Shown here piece by piece: positions 6,508 through 11,837 of a stretch of DNA of 11,837 nucleotides (position 1 is the stretch's first letter; every line of letters starts with the position of its first letter). The DNA is from Nephthysia sp036513515 (GTDB lineage Bacteria > Chloroflexota > Dormibacteria > Dormibacterales > Dormibacteraceae), in the NCBI GenBank assembly GCA_036513515.1, contig DATBYW010000350.1, positions 1-11,837 on the forward strand, written 5' to 3'. The notes beneath the pieces are model-generated. The model searched no databases and was not told the origin of the DNA. It worked only from the letters and a program-made list of their open reading frames with translations. Position numbers and translations under genes: made by a program.

Positions 6508-7599
6508 CTAGGAGCCCAGGATCGCTTTGCCGGCGTTGGTCACGGTCTTGAGCTGGTTCAGGCTGTAGGTCTGGGTTTCGGTAGGCAGCGGCGCGTACTC
6601 GAGGTCCTTGCCGTACTGCTGACCCGAGGTCACCACCCACTTCCACAGGTAGACCAGAGCCTTGCCCTTGGTGGCGTCCGTCTGGTCCTTGTGCACGATC
6701 ACCCAGCTGTACGACGCGATCGGGTAGGCGGCGGCTCCCGGCGAGTCGGTGATCGAGAAATTGGTGGGACTGACGTTCTTGAGGCTGGCGGCCGCGGCGG
6801 TCGCGCCGGCCAGGGAGGGCTGCACGAACTTGCCGGCCTGGTTCTTGAGGGAGGCCGCCTGCAGCTTGCTCTGCACCACGTACGCGTACTCGACGTAGCC
6901 GATGGCCCCGTCGGTCGTCTTGACGCCCTGGCCCACGCCTGTGTTGCCCTGGGCGCCGACCCCGGCCGGCCACTGGACGGACTTGCCGGTGCCCACCGTG
7001 CTCTTCCAATCCGGGCTGACCTTGGACAGGTAGTCGGTGAAGGCGTAGGTGGTGCCGGAGCCGTCGGACCGGTGCACGACGGTGATCGCCGTGCTGGGCA
7101 GCGTGGCCCCGCTGTTCAGCGACTTGATGGCGGGGTCGTTCCAGGTCTTGATCTTGCCGAGATAGATGCTCGCAATGGTCGGCCCATCCAGCTGCAGCTT
7201 GTCAACGCCGGAGACGTTGTAGGCCATGGCTTCCACGCCGAGGATGGTCGGAAACTGGACCAAGCTTGCGTCGCCCCCCGCCGCGGCGATTTCGGTCGCG
7301 TTCATCGGGACGTCGGAGGCTCCGAAGTCCACGGTGCCCTTGGTGAACTGCTGTATGCCACCACCTGAGCCGATGGCCTGGTAGTTGACGGAGACCTGAG
7401 AGTGATCCTGGTTGTACTGGTAGAACGCCCTCGTGTAGAAGGGCTCCGGGAAGGTCGCGCCCGCGCCCTGCAGCTGACCGCGTCCCACATCGGCGGAGGG
7501 GGCCGGGGTGCTGCTGCTCGATCCGGTTCCGCCACACGCCACTGCGATGAGCAGGGCGGTCGCGGCTGTCACGCATTTCGAAAGATTGCCTACTCGCAT
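6508..7599 (-). CDS. pstS: Phosphate ABC transporter substrate-binding lipoprotein PstS
   Basis: A 363-residue extracytoplasmic binding protein that delivers orthophosphate to the PstCAB importer. The N-terminus has a basic start and hydrophobic core ending in a lipobox-like AVAC with Cys22, then a Ser/Pro/Ala-rich linker (25-36), so it should be lipid-anchored outside the membrane. Phosphate-site signatures follow: GAGATFPEPFY (45-55), YQAIGSGGGIQQF, VDFGASDVPM, HRSDGSGTTYAFTDYL and the late GVKTTDGAIGYVEYAYV. Length fits PstS. The ATG at 7599 is supported by the signal peptide and by a -10 hexamer exactly 6 nt upstream, with no ribosome site, so the message looks leaderless. It is transcribed away from the rest of the pst/pho genes, behind a three-repeat TTAAC operator, and should be induced on phosphate limitation. 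Confidence 0.95.
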   Translation of the reverse strand: MRVGNLSKCVTAATALLIAVACGGTGSSSSTPAPSADVGRGQLQGAGATFPEPFYTRAFYQYNQDHSQVSVNYQAIGSGGGIQQFTKGTVDFGASDVPMNATEIAAAGGDASLVQFPTILGVEAMAYNVSGVDKLQLDGPTIASIYLGKIKTWNDPAIKSLNSGATLPSTAITVVHRSDGSGTTYAFTDYLSKVSPDWKSTVGTGKSVQWPAGVGAQGNTGVGQGVKTTDGAIGYVEYAYVVQSKLQAASLKNQAGKFVQPSLAGATAAAASLKNVSPTNFSITDSPGAAAYPIASYSWVIVHKDQTDATKGKALVYLWKWVVTSGQQYGKDLEYAPLPTETQTYSLNQLKTVTNAGKAILGS

Positions 7600-7605
7600 G
7601 GATGC

Positions 7606-7611
7606 AAGCTA
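7606..7611 (-). promoter_or_regulatory. -10 element of leaderless pstS promoter
   Basis: Read on the minus strand this is TAGCTT, fitting TANNNT, followed by 6 nt (GCATCC) and the ATG of pstS. The third operator repeat ends 11 nt upstream, so the operator takes the place of a -35 element, as in activator-dependent promoters. Confidence 0.6.
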
Positions 7612-7622
7612 ATCGGCTCGCA

Positions 7623-7649
7623 GTTAAGCCCAGGTTATTGAGCGCTTAA
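7623..7649 (-). promoter_or_regulatory. Putative PHO box: three 11-bp direct repeats before pstS
   Basis: On the minus strand the half-sites are TTAAG, ATAAC and TTAAC at exact 11-bp steps (plus-strand positions 7645-7649, 7634-7638, 7623-7627). OmpR/PhoB-type regulators bind as tandem dimers to direct repeats with one helical turn between them. The core ATAACCTGGGCTTAAC matches the site before pstB at 14 of 16 bases. It lies between pstS and the kinase gene and could act on both. Confidence 0.75.
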
Positions 7650-7682
7650 ATCTTCGGGCCCGGTGGCCGTTGTCGACGTCCA

Positions 7683-7688
7683 TATACT
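7683..7688 (+). promoter_or_regulatory. -10 element of leaderless sensor-kinase promoter
   Basis: TATACT, one base from the TATAAT consensus, is followed by GCGGCC and then the GTG start at 7695. There is no ribosome site, so a leaderless message is likely. The TTAAC repeats end more than 30 nt upstream, further away than in the pstS and pstB promoters. Confidence 0.6.
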
Positions 7689-7694
7689 GCGGCC

Positions 7695-8735
7695 GTGATC
7701 TGGAAGCGCTGGCGGGAGAGGGCCGCTGCGCTGGCGACGGGTGCTGGGCGCCAGACGCCGAGGGCCGAGGATCCTTTTCAGGACCTTGTCGAAGAGGCGC
7801 CCGTGATGGCGCTGCTGCTCGACGGTGAGCGACAGGTGGTGGCGGCCAATCGAGCGGCTCGCGACTTCTTTTCCATAGACGCCTCGCGCCTTCCGGGTGG
7901 GCTTCTCGAGGTCACCCGTGAGGGCCGGCTGCTGGAGGCGCTGCGAGCCGGGAGCCCGGAGGCGGAGTTCAGGCTGAGCCATCATAAGAAGATCGTCCAG
8001 GCCAGGCTTGTGCCGGGGCCGATGCCCGGCGACACCCTGGTCTTTCTGGTCGACGTCACCGAGGTCCGGCGTCTTGAGACTGTGCGTCGGGAATTCGTGG
8101 CCAACCTGTCACACGAGCTCAAGACGCCGCTCACCTCTCTCCGGCTGGCCGCGGAGAGCCTTCTCGGCGATCCTCCCGCTCCGACCCGCGAGAGGTTCGC
8201 GCAGCGCGTCGTTAAGGAGGCGGATCACCTGGCCGGGATCGTCGCCAACCTGCGCCAGCTGGTGGAGATCGAGGGCGGCGTGATGGCCGTGCAGAACAGC
8301 CGCTTCGACCTGAACGAGCTGATAGCTGAGACCGTCGAGAGGCTGGGACTCGACCGTCCGCTGCAGGTGCAGGCACCCGAGCACCTGCAGCTGACCACCG
8401 ATCGCGTCAAGCTGGCACAGGCGCTGTCCAACCTGCTGGACAACGCCGCCCGCTTCTCGCCGCCCGGCTCGCCCATAGAGATCCGCGCGGTGCAGGACCA
8501 GGGCGAGCTGCGGCTGACGGTGCGCGACCACGGCCCGGGGATCTCTCCTGAGCACTGGGGAAGAGTGTTCGAGCGCTTCTACAAGGTCGACCCCGCCCGA
8601 TCCAGGGCCACCACGGGCTCAGGGCTCGGGCTGGCCATCACCAAGCACCTGGTGATGGGCCTTGGAGGCCGCGTCTGGACCGAGGCGGCGCCGGAGGGCG
8701 GGCAGGTGTTCGGAATAGCCCTTCCGTCGGATTAA
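7695..8735 (+). CDS. phoR: Soluble PAS-domain sensor histidine kinase, PhoR-like
   Basis: A 346-residue kinase that should phosphorylate the response regulator at 10376 under phosphate limitation. A PAS-like domain spans about 28-122 (VMALLLDGERQVVAANRAA early, LVFLVDVTEVRRLE at its end). The dimerisation/phosphoacceptor helix follows with FVANLSHELKTPLTSL, His140 being the phosphorylation site. The ATPase domain has the N box NLLDNAARFS (246-255), DHGPGI (278-283), the FERFYK box (292-297) and GSGLGL (308-313). No hydrophobic segment long enough to cross the membrane is present before the PAS domain, unlike Escherichia coli PhoR or mycobacterial SenX3. It is therefore probably cytoplasmic and may read the transporter through PhoU and PstB. 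The GTG start is supported by TATACT 6 nt upstream. Its stop overlaps the operator of pstB. The role in the Pho system is inferred from context. Confidence 0.88.
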   Translation: MIWKRWRERAAALATGAGRQTPRAEDPFQDLVEEAPVMALLLDGERQVVAANRAARDFFSIDASRLPGGLLEVTREGRLLEALRAGSPEAEFRLSHHKKIVQARLVPGPMPGDTLVFLVDVTEVRRLETVRREFVANLSHELKTPLTSLRLAAESLLGDPPAPTRERFAQRVVKEADHLAGIVANLRQLVEIEGGVMAVQNSRFDLNELIAETVERLGLDRPLQVQAPEHLQLTTDRVKLAQALSNLLDNAARFSPPGSPIEIRAVQDQGELRLTVRDHGPGISPEHWGRVFERFYKVDPARSRATTGSGLGLAITKHLVMGLGGRVWTEAAPEGGQVFGIALPSD

Positions 8736-8758
8736 CGGTCCGATAACTCGGGCTTAAC
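8732..8758 (+). promoter_or_regulatory. Putative PHO box: three 11-bp direct repeats before pstB
   Basis: TTAAC (8732-8736), ATAAC (8743-8747) and TTAAC (8754-8758) stand at exact 11-bp steps. The first repeat contains the TAA stop of the kinase gene. The spacing, sequence and distance to the -10 copy those of the pstS site, which makes binding by the locus's own OmpR-type regulator the simplest reading. Confidence 0.78.
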
Positions 8759-8768
8759 CTGTACTGGG

Positions 8769-8774
8769 TATGGT
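8769..8774 (+). promoter_or_regulatory. -10 element of leaderless pstB promoter
   Basis: TATGGT is followed by 6 nt (CGGTGT) and the GTG start of pstB, the same geometry as at pstS and the kinase gene. The last operator repeat ends 10 nt upstream. It gives pstB-phoU and perhaps the genes beyond their own phosphate-responsive promoter. Confidence 0.6.
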
Positions 8775-8780
8775 CGGTGT

Positions 8781-9626
8781 GTGCAGGAGAAAGAAAGGGG
8801 CGCCGCCCCCCTCGCCGCTCCGATCGCAAGCGCTCAGTTGCGCACGCTGCCGGGCGGCACTGAAACCAGGATCTCGATCGAGGGGGTCGACTTCTACTAC
8901 GGCCGCTTCCAGGCCCTCAACGACATAGACCTCAAGATCCAGGACAAGCGGATCACCGCTCTCATCGGGCCCTCGGGCTGTGGCAAAAGCACGCTGCTCC
9001 GGATCCTCAACCGGATGTACGACCTGATTCCGGGAAGCCGCGCCGAGGGCCGGGTGATGTTCGAGGGCGAGAACATCCTGACGGCCCGGAACCTGCTCGA
9101 GCTCAGGCAGAACATCGGCATGGTGTTCCAGAAGCCGAGTCTGTTTCCGATGTCGATTCGTGACAACGTCGGGTTTGCGCTCCGCCTGCACGGCTGGAAG
9201 AGGTCGCGCGTCGCCGAAGCCGTCGAGAGGAGCCTGAAGGACGCCAACCTCTGGGAGGAGGTGAAGGACCGCCTGGATGCGCCGGGCGTCTCGCTCTCCG
9301 GAGGCCAGCAGCAGAGGCTTTCGATCGCGCGCTGCCTCGCCGTTCAGCCCAAGGTCATCCTGATGGACGAGCCGGCCTCTGCGCTGGACCCGATCTCCAC
9401 CCTGAAGATCGAGGACCTGATGGCCAGGCTGGTCAACGACTACACGATTGTGATCGTGACGCACAACATGCAACAGGCTTCGCGTGTCGCCGACTACACA
9501 GCTTTCATGCTGATGAACCCGGAGAACCGCGCCGGCGAGCTAGTCGAGTTCGCGCCCACAGTCGAGCTCTTCCAACGGCCCCGAGACCGCCGGACCGAGG
9601 ACTACATCACCGGTCGCTTTGGCTAG
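8781..9626 (+). CDS. pstB: Phosphate ABC transporter ATP-binding protein PstB
   Basis: A 281-residue ATPase that powers PstCA-mediated phosphate import at the inner face of the membrane and also takes part in Pho signalling. Seen: Walker A GPSGCGKST (63-71), Q-loop FQKPS with Gln117, the PstB-like SLFPMSIRDNVGFALRLHG stretch, signature LSGGQQQR (172-179), Walker B VILMDEP with Glu197, the SALDP loop and the H-loop His228 in VTHNMQQA. The GTG start gives an N-terminal extension of about 30 residues over the usual PstB; the -10 6 nt upstream and absence of a ribosome site support it. It is separated by 45 nt from the kinase gene and followed almost without gap by phoU, so the pair is one unit. 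No PstA or PstC gene precedes it, which is unusual. Confidence 0.95.
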   Translation: MQEKERGAAPLAAPIASAQLRTLPGGTETRISIEGVDFYYGRFQALNDIDLKIQDKRITALIGPSGCGKSTLLRILNRMYDLIPGSRAEGRVMFEGENILTARNLLELRQNIGMVFQKPSLFPMSIRDNVGFALRLHGWKRSRVAEAVERSLKDANLWEEVKDRLDAPGVSLSGGQQQRLSIARCLAVQPKVILMDEPASALDPISTLKIEDLMARLVNDYTIVIVTHNMQQASRVADYTAFMLMNPENRAGELVEFAPTVELFQRPRDRRTEDYITGRFG

Positions 9627-9630
9627 CGCA

Positions 9631-10293
9631 ATGGCCAGGCAGGCTTTCCAGCGGGAGCTCGGATTCCTCCGGGAGTCGCTGCTCGGCATGGCGACCCAGG
9701 TCGAGAGCCAGATCGAGGACGCCCTGACGGCGCTCCGCACCCTGGACAGAGAGGCGGCCGACAAGGTACGCCGCAACGACCAGACGATCAACGAGGCTTT
9801 CCGGCTGCTGCGCGAGCAGGTGCTCATGGTCGTGGCGACCCAGCAGCCCGTGGCTCGCGATCTCCGCACGCTCATGGGCATCCAGTACATCGCGACCGAG
9901 TTGGAGCGGATCGGCGACTATGCGGTCCGCATCGCGCGCCGGACGGCGGTCCTGGCCGGCCTGCCCGGCGAGCCCTTGCGGCCGGAGTTCGGCATCATGG
10001 GCGAGCTCGCGAGCCAGCAGGTGAGAGACATCCTGGATGCCTTGATCGAGCAAAATCCGGCCGTCGCTCAGGAGGTGGCGGCCAAGGACGACGAGATCGA
10101 CCGCCTCTACAACCGCGTCTTCGACGATCTGATCGAGGACATGGGAAGCGAGACCACCTGCGCAGAGGACGCGCTCCGTTCCGTCACCCTGATTCAGGTC
10201 GCTCACGACCTGGAGAGGATCGGGGACCGGGTGACCAACGTGGCCGAGGATATCGTCTTCCTGGAGTCCGGCCAGGTGATCGAGCTCGGCTGA
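9631..10293 (+). CDS. phoU: Phosphate signalling protein PhoU
   Basis: A 220-residue all-helical regulator that in known systems links the Pst transporter to the sensor kinase and keeps the Pho response off when phosphate is plentiful. Two homologous three-helix halves are visible, each with the family metal-site pattern: ATELERIGDYAVRIARR in the first and VAHDLERIGDRVTNVAEDI in the second. QQPVARDLRTLMGIQYI precedes the first. Length is normal. I chose the ATG 4 nt after the pstB stop; TTG 9619, which overlaps the end of pstB, is an in-frame alternative adding four residues. Neither has a clear ribosome site, so translation is probably coupled to pstB. It is placed between the ATPase and the response regulator. 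Confidence 0.94.
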   Translation: MARQAFQRELGFLRESLLGMATQVESQIEDALTALRTLDREAADKVRRNDQTINEAFRLLREQVLMVVATQQPVARDLRTLMGIQYIATELERIGDYAVRIARRTAVLAGLPGEPLRPEFGIMGELASQQVRDILDALIEQNPAVAQEVAAKDDEIDRLYNRVFDDLIEDMGSETTCAEDALRSVTLIQVAHDLERIGDRVTNVAEDIVFLESGQVIELG

Positions 10294-10311
10294 TGTCCTG
10301 GCAGACAGGGT

Positions 10312-10333
10312 CCGTACGGCGACGTCTGTACGG
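10312..10333. repeat. 6-bp inverted repeat in the phoU-phoB gap
   Basis: CCGTAC (10312-10317) and GTACGG (10328-10333) can pair around a 10-nt loop holding GACGTCT. The same 7-mer occurs again at 10369-10375, directly before the ATG of the regulator gene. There is no T-tract, so it is not a typical terminator; it may shape the leader of the regulator mRNA. Confidence 0.35.
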
Positions 10334-10375
10334 GTGCCTTCCCAGAGCCGGCCGCCGAGGTTTTGAGAGACGTCT

Positions 10376-11089
10376 ATGAACGACAGAATCCTGATCGTCG
10401 AGGACGACGACGGCATCCGCGAGACCCTCAAGTACAACCTGGAGGCGGCCGGCTATTGGGTCACTGAGGCGAGGGACGGAGCCAGCGGCCTGCGCGTGGC
10501 GCGGACCGCCCGGCCGGACCTGGTCCTCCTCGACCTGATGCTCCCCGGCATGAGCGGGATGGACTTCTGCCGGGTCCTCCGGCAGTCCAACCGGGTGCCC
10601 ATCATCATGGTCACAGCCAAGGATTCCGAGGTCGACAAGGTCGTCGGTCTGGAGCTCGGCGCGGACGACTACATCACCAAGCCCTTCTCCGTGCGAGAGG
10701 TCCTGGCCCGGGTAAACGCCGTCGTGCGCCGCAGTCGAACCCAGCCCATAGCCTCGGCCGCTCCCGAGAGGGAAGAGATCGGCAACTTCGTGATCGACCG
10801 GCCGGCTCGTCGGATATTGATCGACGGTGTCGAGGTCCACGTCACCGGGCGGGAGTTCGACCTCATCTCCCACCTGCTCCTCCACTCCGGACGCGTGCAG
10901 TCTCGGGAAGTGCTGCTCCAGGACGTCTGGGGTGTGGACTTCGTGGGCGAGCGGAAGACCGTCGACGTCCACGTCCGCTGGCTCCGAGAGAAGTTCGGCG
11001 GCCGTGTGCCTTTCGAGATCGTCACCGTTCGGGGCTCGGGATACCGGCTCGATCGGCAGCCTCCAGCTGCGTCCGCGGCTGCCGGATAG
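10376..11089 (+). CDS. phoB: OmpR/PhoB-family response regulator
   Basis: A 237-residue two-domain regulator. The receiver has the acidic pair in VEDDDG (9-13), phosphoacceptor Asp53 in LLDLMLPGMSG, Thr80 in MVTAKDSEVDK and Lys102 in DDYITKPF. After a linker (about 117-135) the winged-helix DNA-binding domain runs to about 230, with VTGREFDLISHLLLHSG, the recognition-helix region ERKTVDVHVRWLREKF and IVTVRGSGYRL in the wing. It should be phosphorylated by the kinase at 7695 and bind the 11-bp TTAAC repeats before pstS and pstB. The ATG has a modest ribosome site (GAGAG, 6 nt away). Its stop overlaps the possible GTG of pstC. The name rests on the phosphate locus; by sequence alone it could be any PhoB/PhoP/RegX3-type regulator. 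Confidence 0.92.
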   Translation: MNDRILIVEDDDGIRETLKYNLEAAGYWVTEARDGASGLRVARTARPDLVLLDLMLPGMSGMDFCRVLRQSNRVPIIMVTAKDSEVDKVVGLELGADDYITKPFSVREVLARVNAVVRRSRTQPIASAAPEREEIGNFVIDRPARRILIDGVEVHVTGREFDLISHLLLHSGRVQSREVLLQDVWGVDFVGERKTVDVHVRWLREKFGGRVPFEIVTVRGSGYRLDRQPPAASAAAG

Positions 11090-11837
11090 TGGCAGTCGCC
11101 GAACGGCCGTTGGGGGCGGCCCCGCATCGCCCTCCGCGGGAGCGCTTCATGGTCATAACGACCGCGGTGGCCCTGCTCGTGCCGCTGGTGGTCATCGTCA
11201 TCGTGTTGCTTCTCGCCGGGGGCGCCCAGCCGGCCATCCAGCAGTTCGGCGCCCACTTCCTGCTCTCCAGTGCCTGGAACCCGGTCAAGCAGCAGTTCGG
11301 CGCCGAGCCCTTCATCTACGGCACGCTGGTCACCAGCGTCCTCGCGCTGGCCATGGCGCTCCCCGTCGGCGTCGGCACGGCGGTCTTCCTGGCGGAGCCC
11401 AGCCTGCCCCGGATCAGGGGCACCATCGGCATCGGGGTCGAACTCCTGGCCGCCATTCCCAGCGTGGTGTACGGAATCTGGGGTCTCTACGTCTTTGCCC
11501 CCTGGTTGCTGATGCACGTCTCGCGCCCGATCACCGAGCGCTTCGGCTCGGTGCCGGTTCTCGCCGGACCGGCCCGCCAGACCAGCGTCCTGGCGGCGTC
11601 GATAGTGCTCGCGGTGATGATCCTGCCCACGCTCGCCGCCATCTCCCGGGAGGTCGTCCGAGCCGTCCCCTCGGGACTCAAGGAGAACAGCTTCGCCCTC
11701 GGTGCCACCTGGTGGGAGACGATCTGGAAGGTCATCCTCCCGGCCGCCAGGCCCGGCATCTTCGGCGCCACCGTGCTGGCCTTCGGCCGCGCCCTGGGCG
11801 AGACCATCGCGGTGACCATGCTGATCGGAAACCGGCC
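11089..11837 (+). CDS. pstC: Phosphate ABC transporter permease PstC, 5' part
   Basis: The gene runs off the right edge after 249 codons; perhaps 50-60 residues are missing. It forms, with PstA, the membrane channel for phosphate. A cytoplasmic N-terminus with basic residues precedes a first helix (ITTAVALLVPLVVIVIVLLL). A periplasmic stretch with AHFLLSSAWNPVKQQFG follows, then further helices with the PstC-like ELLAAIPSVVYGIWGL. The permease-ATPase contact loop is clear: SFALGATWWETIWKVILPAARPG, followed by FGRALGETIAVTM, typical of PstC. GTG 11089 overlaps the regulator stop (TAGTG) and gives a normal-length N-terminus. ATG 11149 has a better ribosome site (GGGAG, 6 nt before) but starts right at the helix, so the start is uncertain. 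pstA is expected just beyond the window. Confidence 0.93.
   Translation, partial: MAVAERPLGAAPHRPPRERFMVITTAVALLVPLVVIVIVLLLAGGAQPAIQQFGAHFLLSSAWNPVKQQFGAEPFIYGTLVTSVLALAMALPVGVGTAVFLAEPSLPRIRGTIGIGVELLAAIPSVVYGIWGLYVFAPWLLMHVSRPITERFGSVPVLAGPARQTSVLAASIVLAVMILPTLAAISREVVRAVPSGLKENSFALGATWWETIWKVILPAARPGIFGATVLAFGRALGETIAVTMLIGNR

Noticed and set aside
6691..7368. A 225-codon plus-strand frame opposite pstS
   Set aside because: Antisense shadow of pstS in GC-rich DNA; composition rich in Gly, Arg and Val with no recognisable domain.
7670..7675. TTGTCG as a -35 element for the kinase promoter
   Set aside because: It is only 7 nt from the TATACT hexamer, far too close for a -35.
9607..10437. 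A 276-codon minus-strand frame opposite phoU
   Set aside because: Antisense shadow; phoU on the plus strand has full family signatures.
1..11837. CRISPR arrays, tRNA or rRNA genes, insertion sequences, phage or defence genes
   Set aside because: No spaced repeats, no RNA-gene-like segments, and no transposase, integrase or nuclease motifs were seen on either strand.

Overview
The window is GC-rich chromosomal DNA from a bacterium of the Actinomycetota / Chloroflexota / Dormibacterota kind. The clues are codon use, an F420-type luciferase-like oxidoreductase, short Trp-rich 'DGxWWWDG..W' motifs, a small CxCGH...H zinc-ligand protein, and several starts that look leaderless (a -10 hexamer only 6-8 nt before the start codon). 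No marker gene fixes the phylum, so this is inference. I see no RNA gene, CRISPR array, insertion sequence or phage gene.

Left part (1-5017): the 3' end of a class I flavoprotein disulfide reductase enters from the left edge. On the minus strand follow a small Cys/His-rich protein and a geranylgeranyl-reductase-family FAD enzyme. Divergent from the latter is a two-gene unit of unknown function. Its first gene is a soluble coiled-coil protein with two Trp-rich N-terminal repeats, and it overlaps a four-helix membrane protein by 50 bp. A 25-bp tandem duplication covers the start codon of the first gene.

Middle (5018-6449): an OsmC-family protein and an F420-type LLM oxidoreductase. A perfect 9-bp stem-loop separates the LLM gene from convergent pstS.

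Right part (6508-11837): a phosphate uptake and sensing locus. pstS (lipoprotein, minus strand) is divergent from phoR-like kinase, pstB, phoU, phoB-like regulator and pstC, which runs off the right edge. The order differs from the familiar pstSCAB-phoU(-phoBR): the signalling proteins (kinase, ATPase, PhoU, regulator) sit together and the permease comes last. The kinase has a PAS-like segment but no membrane helix, so it probably reads phosphate status through the PstB/PhoU side of the transporter. Two intergenic sites share an architecture of three TTAAC-like half-sites at exact 11-bp steps, one before pstS and one before pstB. They have 14 of 16 identical bases over their shared core, and each lies 10-11 nt ahead of a -10 hexamer that is exactly 6 nt from the start codon. 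I read these as the operators of the response regulator encoded in the same locus.
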